From the NCBI RefSeq assembly GCF_013177315.1, contig NZ_CP053661.1, forward strand, positions 4,030,001 to 4,094,000: a stretch of 64,000 nucleotides of DNA. Reading direction: 5' to 3'. Source of the stretch: Thermoleptolyngbya sichuanensis A183 (GTDB lineage Bacteria > Cyanobacteriota > Cyanobacteriia > Elainellales > Elainellaceae). Within the stretch, counting starts at the first letter, position 1; each line of letters begins with the position of its first letter. The notes beneath the pieces were generated by a model. That model ran no database searches, was not told the DNA's origin, and saw nothing but the letters and a program-made list of their open reading frames with translations. The translations under genes were made by a program, and so were the position numbers. This document shows positions 15,788 through 24,816 of the stretch, in pieces.

Positions 15788-17491
15788 ATGAGTGACACCC
15801 TGGTACAGCTATCCTCGGTGGGTGAGTCTTTGTTTGAAATTGAGCGTCTGCGCGTGGCCTATCCGTTTCAGCGGGGGCAGCAGGTTGCGACGGAGGCAGA
15901 CGCGCTGGACTGGGCGGTGGATGATGTGTCGCTGGTGCTGAAGGCGGGCGATCGCCTTGGGCTGGTGGGCGAGTCGGGCTGCGGCAAATCGACGCTGGGG
16001 CGGGCCGCTGTTCGCCTGCTGCCGACGGATACGCGCATCGAGGGGCGCGTCTTGTTTCAGGGACGCAATGTCTTCGAGCTAAACCCGGCGGAACTGCGGA
16101 AATTTCGCGGCGAGGTCGTGTCCATTGTGTTTCAAGACCCGATGACCCGGCTCGATCCGCTGATGACCATCGGCGACCACTGTGTGGAAACGCTGCGATC
16201 GCACGTCCCAGACCTCTCGCGGGCGGCGGCCAGAGAACGGGCGATCGCCACGCTAGAAGCCGTCAACATTCCCCCCAGCCGCTGGAGCCAATATCCCCAC
16301 GAATTTAGCGGCGGGATGCGGCAGCGCGTGGCGATCGCCCTGGCGCTCTTGCTCAACCCCAAGCTGATCGTCGCCGACGAACCCACGACCAGCCTGGATG
16401 TTACCGTGTCTGCCCAAATTTTGCAGGAACTCACCCGCCTCTGCCAGGAACGCGATATGGCGCTGCTGCTGATTTCCCACGACTTGGCGCTGGTGGGCGA
16501 ATACTGCGATCGCATCGCCGTCATGTACGACGGCAAGGTGGTGGAAACAGGCCCCACCGCCACCGTCCTCACCCAGCCCCAGCACCCCTACACCCAGTCC
16601 CTCCTCCAGTCTGCCCTCCACATCCAGGCAACCCCCCAATCCTCCAAACCGCTTACCCCCGAACCCACAGAAGCGCCCCTCCTCAAGCTCGAAAACCTCC
16701 AAAAACACTACACCCTGGAATCTAACCTCGTTGCCAAACTCCTAGCAGGCAAGCAAGACACCGTCATCCGCGCCGTAGACGGCATCTCGCTCGATCTGTA
16801 TCCGGGAGAAATTTTGGGACTGGTGGGCGAGTCGGGCTGCGGCAAAAGCACCTTGTCGCGAACGATCCTGCGGCTGGTGGAGCCGACGGGCGGTCGGATT
16901 GAGTTTTTGGGTCAAGACCTGACGCACCTCTCGCGGGAAGATCTGCGAAAACAGCGACGGCAGATGCAGATGGTGTTTCAAGACCCCCACGCCTGCCTGA
17001 ATCCGCTGATGACGGTGGGCGAGAGCATCGCCGACCCGCTGCTGATTCACGATCTGGCAGACACAGTAGGCGCAAGGCAGCAGGTGTTGCAAATGCTGGA
17101 GCGGGTGGGGCTAACGCCGCCAGAAGACTATGCCCAGCGCTATCCGGGCGATTTGTCAGGTGGGCAGCAGCAGCGAGTGGCGATCGCCCGTGCCCTAATT
17201 ACCCGCCCCCGGCTACTGATCTGCGACGAACCCGTAAGTATGCTCGATGCCAGCGTCCAGTCGCAAGTGCTAGAGCTGATGCTGCACCTGAAGCAGGAAT
17301 TTGACCTGACGTACCTGTTCATCACACACGACCTCTGGCTGGCACGATTTTTGTGCGATCGCATTGCCGTCATGAACGCAGGCAAAATCGTCGAACTCGG
17401 CCCCACCGCTGAGCTATTTGCCAACCCGCAGCACCCCTACACGCAAACGCTCCTGAACGCTGCACCACTGCTCAGTCGGGTGGGCGCTTAA
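15788..17491 (+). CDS. Fused two-domain oligopeptide-type ABC transporter ATPase
   Basis: The 567-aa protein has two complete nucleotide-binding domains, equivalent to DppD and DppF fused (as in GsiA or YejF). Domain 1: Walker [10 protein letters not shown] (about 59-67), signature FSGGMRQRV, Walker B LIVADEPT. Domain 2: a second GESGCGKST (about 349), signature LSGGQQQRV, Walker B LLICDEPV. Each is followed by the oligopeptide-family zone with QHPYTQ. It would energise import of peptides, opines or nickel. No permease or binding-protein gene is adjacent, so substrate is unknown. It ends at a strong bidirectional hairpin. Confidence 0.9.
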   Translation: MSDTLVQLSSVGESLFEIERLRVAYPFQRGQQVATEADALDWAVDDVSLVLKAGDRLGLVGESGCGKSTLGRAAVRLLPTDTRIEGRVLFQGRNVFELNPAELRKFRGEVVSIVFQDPMTRLDPLMTIGDHCVETLRSHVPDLSRAAARERAIATLEAVNIPPSRWSQYPHEFSGGMRQRVAIALALLLNPKLIVADEPTTSLDVTVSAQILQELTRLCQERDMALLLISHDLALVGEYCDRIAVMYDGKVVETGPTATVLTQPQHPYTQSLLQSALHIQATPQSSKPLTPEPTEAPLLKLENLQKHYTLESNLVAKLLAGKQDTVIRAVDGISLDLYPGEILGLVGESGCGKSTLSRTILRLVEPTGGRIEFLGQDLTHLSREDLRKQRRQMQMVFQDPHACLNPLMTVGESIADPLLIHDLADTVGARQQVLQMLERVGLTPPEDYAQRYPGDLSGGQQQRVAIARALITRPRLLICDEPVSMLDASVQSQVLELMLHLKQEFDLTYLFITHDLWLARFLCDRIAVMNAGKIVELGPTAELFANPQHPYTQTLLNAAPLLSRVGA

Positions 17492-17494
17492 AAC

Positions 17495-17529
17495 TTGAGA
17501 TGACGAGCGCAACGCGCTCATCATCTCAA
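17495..17529. terminator. Bidirectional terminator hairpin between convergent genes
   Basis: TTGAGATGACGAGCGC and GCGCTCATCATCTCAA form a 16-bp stem with one mismatch and a 3-nt loop. It lies between the ABC ATPase stop (17491) and the ClpP-like stop (17535). Confidence 0.75.
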
Positions 17530-17534
17530 ACTCT

Positions 17535-18149
17535 CTACCCCAAAAACTCATAGGTCGTGGACAAATTCACCTGGAGCGTCGGAATTTTTACGTGATTCAC
17601 CAGGTTATGCGCCAGGGCTTGCTCTGGGGTGAGATACCAGTCGGCATGGCCCCGCTGATGCACCTGCTCGACAAAGTAGCCCGGCGGCTTCTGGCAGTTT
17701 TCATCCAGGATTTGATACAGCAGGGCATTCAGCCGTTTCACTTCGTCGGCATCGGCAATGATCTCGCCAGCTTTGCCAAAGGTGACGGTGAGGCAGTCGT
17801 GGATCATGATTCGACTATTGGGAGCGGCATAGCGGTAGCCGTGCCAGCCGCAAGAAAGGAGAATCGCTCCCGCGCTCATGGCCTTGCCCATGACAACCGT
17901 GGCGATCGGCTTGGGCGACGAGCGACAAATATCGACCATCGCCATCAGGGTGTCGATTTCGCCGCCATAGGAATCGATCAACACCGGAACCACTGGCTGG
18001 AGGGATTCTACTGCTCGGTTAAATTGCTCCAAAAAAGGCTTGACGGCTTCGGACTTAAATTCGTTTACCCAGACGACGGCTGGGGGAGGGGCAAGTTTTT
18101 CTAACGCTTCACGCTCTGCGCGAGCATTGGTGGTGTACTGGATACGCAT
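17535..18149 (-). CDS. ClpP-like serine protease family protein
   Basis: The 204-aa protein has the ClpP/SppA crotonase-type fold signatures IDSYGGEIDTLMAMVDIC and TVVMGKAMSAGAILLSCG, where the Ser of AMSAG (about 92) fits the nucleophile. MIHDC follows with a candidate His (about 117). It differs from the standard ClpP1-3/ClpR proteins of cyanobacteria and has an extra C-terminal segment (YLTPEQALAHNLVNHV). Whether it assembles with a Clp chaperone is unknown. A single gene, convergent with the ABC ATPase. Confidence 0.75.
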   Translation of the reverse strand: MRIQYTTNARAEREALEKLAPPPAVVWVNEFKSEAVKPFLEQFNRAVESLQPVVPVLIDSYGGEIDTLMAMVDICRSSPKPIATVVMGKAMSAGAILLSCGWHGYRYAAPNSRIMIHDCLTVTFGKAGEIIADADEVKRLNALLYQILDENCQKPPGYFVEQVHQRGHADWYLTPEQALAHNLVNHVKIPTLQVNLSTTYEFLG

Positions 18150-18393
18150 TGACGAGAGACTAAAATGTGTCCCTATCCTAATCTACAGACAGCTTGATCT
18201 GGGTTGATTGATCTGGGTTGACCAATCTGAACCGATTGATCTGAGTTGATGGCCGACTCTATCCTTTGGCCCCTGCCAGTGGGAATCATTTTTGTGTAGT
18301 ATTCTCTTTGAGATTTCTTAACCTTCAGTTTGTTTTTTGGCGCGACGGTGCATCCTAGCTTGACACTGAACGTTAAGTCCCCTGATTTCTGTT

Positions 18394-18493
18394 AGGACTT
18401 ACGCAGTTGGACGACTTCTCGCAGGCACAGCCCAAGAGACATCGTCCAGAATCTAGAAAAATCTAGGAAACTGATTGCAAGTGCGTCAGTCCT
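18394..18493. repeat. Dispersed inverted-repeat element, copy 2 (AGGACTTACGCA family)
   Basis: AGGACTTACGCA at the left pairs with TGCGTCAGTCCT at the right (one mismatch). Read in reverse, the inside matches the copy at 5690-5779, including the internal stem with gcgagaagtcgtcc. It is more diverged than copy 1. Confidence 0.75.
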
Positions 18494-18519
18494 GTCTGTT
18501 TGGCGTGTCTGTAAAAAGG

Positions 18520-18552
18520 GCGATTCTCGAAGCACTCCCTACGGGAATCACC
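18520..18552. repeat. 33-bp palindromic repeat (GCGATTC...GAATCAC), intergenic copy
   Basis: The pattern GCGATTC-tcgaagcactccctacgg-GAATCACC matches the repeat embedded in the acetyltransferase gene at 32918-32949 at most positions (GCGATTC, CGAAGC, TCCC, ACGGGAATC). Confidence 0.65.
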
Positions 18553-18624
18553 CTTTGCCGCAGGCGCAATCTTCCCCTCTCTCGCCCCACCGGGCCCTAC
18601 CTTTCGCAACCTAGAGCATATTGA

Positions 18625-19650
18625 ATGTTTGGTCTAATTGGTCATCTGACAAGTCTGGAACACGCTCAAGCCGTCGCCCGCGATCTGGGCTATCCCGAAT
18701 ACGCCGATCAGGGGCTTGATTTTTGGTGCAGCGCGCCGCCGCAAATCGTCGATCACATCAAGGTCACCAGCGCCACCGGGCAGGTGATCGAGGGCAAGTA
18801 TGTGGAATCCTGCTTTTTGCCGGAAATGCTGGCAACGCGCCGCATCAAAGCCGCCACTCGAAAAGTGATTAATGCCATGGCTCACGCCCAAAAGCACGGC
18901 ATTAACATTACGGCACTGGGCGGCTTTTCCTCGATTATTTTTGAGAATTTTAACCTGTCGCAAATTCAGCAGGTGCGTGATGTGACGCTAGATTTTGCCC
19001 GCTTCACCACTGGCAACACCCACACCGCCTACATCATCTGCCGCCAGGTCGAGCAGGCTTCTAAGCAAGTGGGGATTCACTTATCGGAGGCGACGGTGGC
19101 GGTTTGCGGCGCGACGGGCGACATTGGCAGTGCGGTGTGCCGCTGGCTGAATGGACGTGCAGATGTGAAAGAACTGCTGCTGATTGCGCGAGATCAGGAG
19201 CGGCTGCAAAATCTGCAAGCAGAACTGGGGCGCGGCAAAATCATGGCGCTAGAAGAGGCGCTGCCCGAAGCCGACATTATCGTGTGGGTGGCTAGTATGC
19301 CCAAGGGCGTGGAGATCGACCCGACCACGCTGAAGCAGCCCTGCCTGCTGATCGACGGCGGTTATCCCAAAAACCTAGGTACGAAGATTCAGCATCCTGG
19401 CGTGCATGTGCTGAACGGCGGCATCGTGGAGCATTCGCTGGATATCGACTGGAAAATCATGAACATCGTCAACATGGACGTGCCGGCCCGCCAGTTGTTT
19501 GCCTGCTTTGCCGAGTCCATGCTGCTGGAGTTTGAGAAGCTCTACACCAATTTTTCCTGGGGGCGAAACCAGATCACGCTGGAAAAGATGGATTTGATTG
19601 GGCAGGTGTCGCTGAAGCACGGCTTCCGACCGCTGCTGATGGAAGGCTGA
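18625..19650 (+). CDS. aar: Long-chain acyl-[acyl-carrier protein] reductase
   Basis: AAR reduces fatty acyl-ACP to the fatty aldehyde that aldehyde-deformylating oxygenase turns into alkanes. The 341-aa protein starts [20 protein letters not shown] and contains the NAD(P)H fold [18 protein letters not shown] (about 158-175). A Cys at residue 294 (LFACFAES) matches the position of the catalytic Cys of the Synechococcus enzyme. Size and termini fit the family. In most cyanobacteria ado lies next to aar, often with accA downstream; here the neighbours are a ClpP-like gene and a metallo-hydrolase-like gene. Confidence 0.95.
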   Translation: MFGLIGHLTSLEHAQAVARDLGYPEYADQGLDFWCSAPPQIVDHIKVTSATGQVIEGKYVESCFLPEMLATRRIKAATRKVINAMAHAQKHGINITALGGFSSIIFENFNLSQIQQVRDVTLDFARFTTGNTHTAYIICRQVEQASKQVGIHLSEATVAVCGATGDIGSAVCRWLNGRADVKELLLIARDQERLQNLQAELGRGKIMALEEALPEADIIVWVASMPKGVEIDPTTLKQPCLLIDGGYPKNLGTKIQHPGVHVLNGGIVEHSLDIDWKIMNIVNMDVPARQLFACFAESMLLEFEKLYTNFSWGRNQITLEKMDLIGQVSLKHGFRPLLMEG

Positions 19651-19873
19651 GGTAAAGGGCCGGGGATCTGGGGCAAATTGCTTGTCGATTGGAACTTTTG
19701 GGCGATCGCCTCAATCACTGTAAGCTTAAAGATGCAAATTTTGCGGCGAGGATGGGCTGGGGCGATCGCCCAGGAATATTAGGCTGCACCAGCCAGACCC
19801 AAGAGCCGGGCCTCACCTACAGCCTAATCCCCTCGCCCTCACCCTACGCCTTACCCATTTCCCTGAGGAGACC

Positions 19874-20647
19874 ATGAAGCGGCGCACGTTGATTCAATAT
19901 GCAGGCAGCGGATTGGCAGCGGCGGCCGCCACCGTCGGCCTATCCCAGAGCCAGCAAGCCCAAGCCCAGACCAGCAACGCGGTGACGATTCAGGCGTTGG
20001 GACATACCTGCTTTTTGTTTACAGGCGGCGGTCTGCGAATTTTGGTTAACCCGTTTCGCCCGATTGGCTGCACCAAGGGATATCGCCCCCCCCGTGTTCC
20101 TGCGGACCTGGTGATGATTAGCAGCCGTCTGTTTGACGAGGGTTCCCTGGAGGGACTCCCCGGCAGTCCGCGCCTGCTGGCAGAACCGGGCATCTATGAG
20201 TATCGCGGTGTGCAGATCCAAGGCGTGCGATCGCCCCACGATCGCCAGGGCGGGCGGCGCTTTGGGTTTAACGTCACCTGGCGCTGGAACCAGAGCGGGC
20301 TGATCCTGGCGCACATGGGCGGCGCGGCGGCTCCGATTGAGGTGGAGCAGCAAATCCTGATTGGTCGCCCGGACGTACTGTTTGTGCCTGTGGGCGGCGG
20401 CCCCAAGGCCTACAACGCGACGGAAGCCCGACAGGCCGTGCTGGCGCTGAACCCGCGCATCATTGTGCCGACGCACTTTCGGACGGCGGCCGCTGATGCC
20501 AATGCCTGCGATATTTCGCCAGTAGATGAATTTCTGTCGCTGATGGACGGCGTACCCGTGCGGCGACCCGGTGACACGATCACGCTGCGTCGCTCGGAAC
20601 TGCCGTCGGAAGGGGCCCGAATTGAACTGCTGAGCTACAGATTTTAG
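19874..20647 (+). CDS. Exported metallo-beta-lactamase-fold protein lacking the main metal motif
   Basis: The 257-aa protein has a Tat-type leader (MKRRTLIQYAGSGLAAAAAT, RR at 3-4, possible cleavage after QAQA). A UlaG/COG2220-like fold follows: IQALGHTCFLF, ILVNPF, SPHD, LAHMGG, VPVGGG and IVPTHFRT. The zinc-binding HxHxDH is replaced by SSRLFDEG after ADLVMI, and the usual HxGD is HMGG. It may therefore bind metal differently or be catalytically inactive. GAGGAG precedes the ATG. Function unknown; periplasmic or lumenal location is inferred. Confidence 0.8.
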   Translation: MKRRTLIQYAGSGLAAAAATVGLSQSQQAQAQTSNAVTIQALGHTCFLFTGGGLRILVNPFRPIGCTKGYRPPRVPADLVMISSRLFDEGSLEGLPGSPRLLAEPGIYEYRGVQIQGVRSPHDRQGGRRFGFNVTWRWNQSGLILAHMGGAAAPIEVEQQILIGRPDVLFVPVGGGPKAYNATEARQAVLALNPRIIVPTHFRTAAADANACDISPVDEFLSLMDGVPVRRPGDTITLRRSELPSEGARIELLSYRF

Positions 20648-20743
20648 GGCGATCGCTCGTTAGCATGGATTTATCAGCGGCTGAGTTGTCCCGGTCGCCG
20701 CGTCGGGCGGCTCAGCCAGTTATCCCTCCGTTCCCCCCTTCCC

Positions 20744-22051
20744 ATGCAGACAGAATTTGCCCAGCGTCGCCAGCAGTTGATGGACAAAATTGGCAAGGGC
20801 ACGGCGATTTTCCGCAGTGCGCCCCAGGCCGTGATGCACAATGATGTCGAATACAACTTTCGGCAAGACAGCGACTTTTTCTACCTGACCGGGTTCGACG
20901 AGCCAGAAGCCGTGGCCGTGCTGGCTCCGCACCATGAAGAGCATCGCTTTGTGCTGTTTGTGCGACCCAAAGACCCAGAAAAAGAAACCTGGTCGGGCTA
21001 TCGCGTGGGCGTGGAGGCTGCCCAGGAGCGCTTTGGGGCCGACGCGGTGTATCCGATTGAGGAACTGGACGAAAAGCTGACGCAATACGTCGAAAAAGCC
21101 GACCGGATTTACTACCGACTGGGGCGCGATCGCCGCTTTAACGACAAAATCCTTGGACTGTGGCAGCGGCTGATGCGCGGCTATCCCCGGCGCGGCACGG
21201 GCCCCATCGCCATCGAAGATCCGGCCCCGACGCTGCACTCCCTCCGCCAGACCAAGTCGCCCGCAGAGCTAGAGCGGATGCGGAAAGCCGCCGAGATTGC
21301 CGTCGCCGCCCACAACCGGGCAATGGCCTACGCCAAACCCGGTGTTTATGAATACCAGGTGCAGGCCGAAATCGAGCATACCTTTCGGATCAGCGGCGCA
21401 CTGGGCCCGGCCTATCCCTCCATCGTCGCCTCCGGAGCCAACGCCTGCATCCTGCACTACACCGAAAACACGCGCCAGATGCAGGAACACGACCTGCTGC
21501 TAATCGACGCGGGCTGCGCCTACGAATATTACAACTCGGACATTACGCGCACCTTCCCCATTAGCGGCAGGTTCACCGAGGAGCAGCGTATCCTCTACGA
21601 CATTGTGCTGCGGGCCCAACTCGCGGCGATCGCCCAAGTAGCCCCCGGCAATCCCTACAGCCAGATGCACGATACCGCCGTGCGCGTCATTGTGGAGGGG
21701 CTGATGGACTTGGGGCTGCTCCAGGGCGATATCGAAGAAATTATCAAAGAAGAGAAATACAAGCCCTTCTACATGCACAAAACCGGGCACTGGCTAGGGC
21801 TAGATGTGCATGACGTGGGGGTCTATGCCCACGGCGACACGGCCCACAACCTGGAGCCGGGCCACGTCACGACGGTTGAACCGGGCATCTACATCGGCCC
21901 CGGCATCACCCCCGCCGAAGGACAGCCCGACGTGCCCGAACGCTGGCGCGGCATCGGCATCCGCATTGAGGACGATGTGCTGGTCACGCCGACTGGCCAT
22001 GAGGTGCTGACGGCAGGCGTTCCCAAGCTGATCGAAGATCTGGAATCTTGA
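20744..22051 (+). CDS. pepP: Xaa-Pro aminopeptidase (aminopeptidase P)
   Basis: PepP removes an N-terminal residue when proline is second. The 435-aa protein has the N-terminal AMP_N domain (SDFFYLTGFDEPEAVAVL) and a pita-bread metallopeptidase domain. Metal ligands are visible as Asp in LLIDAGCAYEYY, Asp in NSDITRTFP, His in GHWLGLDVHD, Glu in TVEPGIYI and Glu in IRIEDDVLVT. ATG at 20744. A monocistronic gene with 96 bp upstream and 270 bp of repeat-containing spacer downstream (two copies of cctttgatccacagt near 22270-22300). Confidence 0.95.
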   Translation: MQTEFAQRRQQLMDKIGKGTAIFRSAPQAVMHNDVEYNFRQDSDFFYLTGFDEPEAVAVLAPHHEEHRFVLFVRPKDPEKETWSGYRVGVEAAQERFGADAVYPIEELDEKLTQYVEKADRIYYRLGRDRRFNDKILGLWQRLMRGYPRRGTGPIAIEDPAPTLHSLRQTKSPAELERMRKAAEIAVAAHNRAMAYAKPGVYEYQVQAEIEHTFRISGALGPAYPSIVASGANACILHYTENTRQMQEHDLLLIDAGCAYEYYNSDITRTFPISGRFTEEQRILYDIVLRAQLAAIAQVAPGNPYSQMHDTAVRVIVEGLMDLGLLQGDIEEIIKEEKYKPFYMHKTGHWLGLDVHDVGVYAHGDTAHNLEPGHVTTVEPGIYIGPGITPAEGQPDVPERWRGIGIRIEDDVLVTPTGHEVLTAGVPKLIEDLES

Positions 22052-22321
22052 CGGGCATGAAATATTGCGGGGGGATTTGAATCGACACTTGAACCGCTAC
22101 TTGACTTGAACCGATACTTGCATCGATAAGCGATCGCCTGCCATGACTCTAGCAAAATCTAATCGCTGCCCCACGCACCGCAGATCGGGCCCATGCTAAA
22201 GTTTTGTTTAGTCAAGTTTCGTTAGGGTCAGCGTTGCGTTTGGCCCGCTCTGCGTTTGATTCTTTGATCCTCCTTTGATCCACAGTCCTTTGATCCACAG
22301 TCCTTACCCCCGATTCCTTCC

Positions 22322-22819
22322 ATGTCTATCCTCGGCAATCCGCTCACGCTAATTACCTCTGGCAAGCCCTTCATTCGTGCTTTAGAAGCAGCCGGGACGC
22401 TGGGCGTATACGTGCCGCTGGAGGGCGGCCTGGAGGGGCGGTATCAGCGACGGCTGCGAGGCGCAGGCTACAAGGTTCTCAACATTACGGCGCGGGGGCT
22501 GGGCGATTTGTCGTCCTACCTACTAGATGTCCACGGGGTACGCCCGCCCCACCTGGGCAAAAAGAACCTGGGACGTGAAGGGGCCGTCGGCTATCGCTAC
22601 TTCGTGCCACCCGTGGCTACCTACGAGGCTGAGGTGCTGCCCAAGGGCGCAAAGGGGCTGGTGATCTGGATGCTGGAGGGGCACATCCTGTCGCGCTCCG
22701 AGCTAGAATTTTTGGTGACCCTGCCCCAGACCGACTCTCGCATCAAGGTGGTGCTGGAGATGGGGGGCGATCGCCAGTTTACCTGGAAACCGCTGAAGGA
22801 CATTCTGGCGGCTGCTTAG
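22322..22819 (+). CDS. ndhN: NAD(P)H-quinone oxidoreductase subunit N
   Basis: NdhN is an oxygenic-photosynthesis-specific subunit of the thylakoid NDH-1 complex, which accepts electrons from ferredoxin for cyclic flow and respiration. The 165-aa product has the family start LGNPLTLITSGKPFIRALE and the blocks GGYVPLEGG-like LGVYVPLEGGLEGRYQRRLR, ARGLGDLSSYLLDVHGVRPP and LEMGGDRQFTWKPLK. It precedes ldpA by 322 bp. Confidence 0.95.
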   Translation: MSILGNPLTLITSGKPFIRALEAAGTLGVYVPLEGGLEGRYQRRLRGAGYKVLNITARGLGDLSSYLLDVHGVRPPHLGKKNLGREGAVGYRYFVPPVATYEAEVLPKGAKGLVIWMLEGHILSRSELEFLVTLPQTDSRIKVVLEMGGDRQFTWKPLKDILAAA

Positions 22820-23141
22820 CCAGATTCTTTAGCAACTGTTTCTCGAAAGCAATCGTTTCTCGAACCTGACCAGGCTGCTATCGAGCCGCGATATGTGGCC
22901 ATTTTGGGGATGCTTTAGGGCGATCGCCTCTAGATTTGGGGATCGCTGGGGTCAATCCACCCAGAAAGTTTGCTGCAAAAGGTTTTGACGCTCTTTGCAA
23001 ACGGCATTTTTGGTGTACACTGAGGGCCAAGGTGGGTGATCCCCATCCGGGTGCATGGTTTAACAGCAAGCTCTGGGTTCATCGCCAGAGGGTGCTATCC
23101 TCGTTCTTTGCTTCCCTGCGGTCTGAGTCAGGGCAACCAAT
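22820..23141. other. Intergenic region before ldpA with a possible promoter
   Basis: 322 bp without a gene. TTGCAA (22998-23003) and TACACT (about 23019) could form a promoter with 15-bp spacing for ldpA, giving a leader of roughly 110 nt. A HIP1-like site gcgatcgcc is at 22920. Confidence 0.35.
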
Positions 23142-24551
23142 TTGTACACTCCCTTGCAGTCCTTAAGGGAGGGTCGCTGGTTCAAGTTAATTTGTGGAGC
23201 CAGCTTTCAGCACCTCCCTGCAATTCGGAATTTAACTCTGGCCTATGCGCTGGCGGGTGCCGACTGTGTGGATGTGGCGGCAGACCCGGCGGTCATTCAT
23301 GCGGCAAAGGAAGGGCTAGCCGCTGCGGCAGGGCTGGGGTGCGATCGCCTCCCCTGGCTCATGGTCAGCCTCAACGACGGCGAAGATCCCCACTTCCGCA
23401 AAGCGGTCTTCGACCCGGCCCGCTGTCCGGCAGACTGTCCCCGCCCCTGCGAAACCATTTGCCCTGCCCAGGCGATTACCTTCGATCGCCCCACTGAGGG
23501 ATATTCTGGCGGCTACTCTGGCGTGATCGAGAGCCGCTGCTATGGCTGTGGGCGCTGTCTGCCGCTGTGCCCAATTCAGCAAATTGCCACCCAGTCCACC
23601 ACCATTACGCCAGAAATGATTCCGGACCTGCTGGCGCAGGTGGACGCGCTGGAAATCCATACGCAGGTCGGGCGGCTGGCAGAATTTCGGCAACTGTGGC
23701 GGGCGATCGCCCCCGTGGTTCACAGGCTCAAGCTAGTGGCGATTAGCTGTCCCGACGGCGACGGGCTGATCGACTATCTGCGATCGCTCTACCAGCACAT
23801 TTCACCAGAGGATAGCCCGCTGCCCTGTCCGCTGATCTGGCAGACAGATGGGCGACCCATGAGCGGCGACATCGGCGCCGGAGCCACTCGCGCCACCGTC
23901 AAGCTGGGACAAAAGGTGCTGGCGGCGGGGCTACCGGGCTATGTGCAGTTGGCCGGCGGGACGAATCACCACACCGTTCCGAAATTGCGGGCGCTGGGCT
24001 TGTTGTCTGAGGAATCTACCCTGGGCGATGCCCGGCGGGATCACTCCGCACCTCGCGCTGAGGATCTGCCCCAACCCGCTGCTTCCACCTTCATTGCAGG
24101 CGTGGCCTACGGCAGCTATGCCAGGGTGCTGCTGTCGCCCATCCTCGACCAGCTAGATGCGATCGCCCCCCAGTTGCTTGGCGCTTCTTCCCCGCCTCCC
24201 CACGCCGATGCTCTCCCTCACTTTGCTCCGGATTCTGCGGGGTATGACCCGCTTTCAGGTTCGCCGCCAGAATCAATTGCTCCCCCTCCTGCCCATGTCG
24301 CACATGTTGCACATGTTGCACACGTTGCACACGTTGCACACGTTGCACATCTAGAACGTGACCCAGACTTACTCACGCAGGCCGTAGCACGGGCGATCGC
24401 CCTAGTGTCGCAACTCAAGCCCCAGCCTGACTTGGCGATCGCCCCTGCCCCCGCCGCCGACCTGCATTTAGCAACTGAATCAGCCCCTCCTTCGCAGTTT
24501 TCCCTCCATCACCCGCCTGCCGTCGAGCCAGTCTTGCTAAAGCCTGGATGA
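23142..24551 (+). CDS. ldpA: Iron-sulfur protein LdpA (light-dependent period)
   Basis: LdpA senses redox state and feeds light information into the Kai circadian clock, affecting CikA and KaiA levels. The 469-aa product has the N-terminal LQSLREGRWFKLICGASFQH and two ferredoxin-type cysteine clusters: CPADCPRPCETICP (from residue 95) and CYGCGRCLPLCP (from 133). The start is apparently TTG at 23142: an in-frame stop lies six codons upstream and no ATG or GTG is available before the conserved block. Residues about 385-402 are a run of AHV repeats from a 9-bp microsatellite (24294-24350), absent from the core family. Confidence 0.9.
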   Translation: MYTPLQSLREGRWFKLICGASFQHLPAIRNLTLAYALAGADCVDVAADPAVIHAAKEGLAAAAGLGCDRLPWLMVSLNDGEDPHFRKAVFDPARCPADCPRPCETICPAQAITFDRPTEGYSGGYSGVIESRCYGCGRCLPLCPIQQIATQSTTITPEMIPDLLAQVDALEIHTQVGRLAEFRQLWRAIAPVVHRLKLVAISCPDGDGLIDYLRSLYQHISPEDSPLPCPLIWQTDGRPMSGDIGAGATRATVKLGQKVLAAGLPGYVQLAGGTNHHTVPKLRALGLLSEESTLGDARRDHSAPRAEDLPQPAASTFIAGVAYGSYARVLLSPILDQLDAIAPQLLGASSPPPHADALPHFAPDSAGYDPLSGSPPESIAPPPAHVAHVAHVAHVAHVAHVAHLERDPDLLTQAVARAIALVSQLKPQPDLAIAPAPAADLHLATESAPPSQFSLHHPPAVEPVLLKPG

Positions 24552-24816
24552 ATACTGGCATTCTGCTTCCACAAGTGTCGCGATCCCCCTCCAGCCCTGA
24601 CAAGTTTTTTTAACGTTCAGCGCTACCCCTAGATTTCCAACCTCTTACATCCTTTGGTACCCGGCCATGAGCGTCAAGCAGTTTCGATTTAATCCTGTTC
24701 AATTTCCTGTTCAATTTATTGCCTCTCGTTTTATTGGCTCTCGTTTTGAAGCAGTGTCCAATTCGCGACCTGCGCTTTTTCCCCCAACGTTGTTCGTTAT
24801 TTATTAGCAACCACCT

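Larger units (their letters stand above)
18150..18624. other. 475-bp non-coding region with several repeats
   Basis: From left to right: degenerate tandem repeats of ttgatctgggttga (18190-18250); a loose palindrome CTTAACCTTCAGT/ACTGAACGTTAAG (18317-18377); the AGGACTTACGCA element (18394-18493); and a small palindromic repeat (18520-18552). No gene was seen. The promoter of aar must lie here, but no convincing box stands out. Confidence 0.6.

Noticed and set aside
18317..18377. Palindrome CTTAACCTTCAGT/ACTGAACGTTAAG as a third attC-like site
   Set aside because: The ends lack the attC boxes and no cassette gene is next to it; kept only as a hairpin in the intergenic entry.
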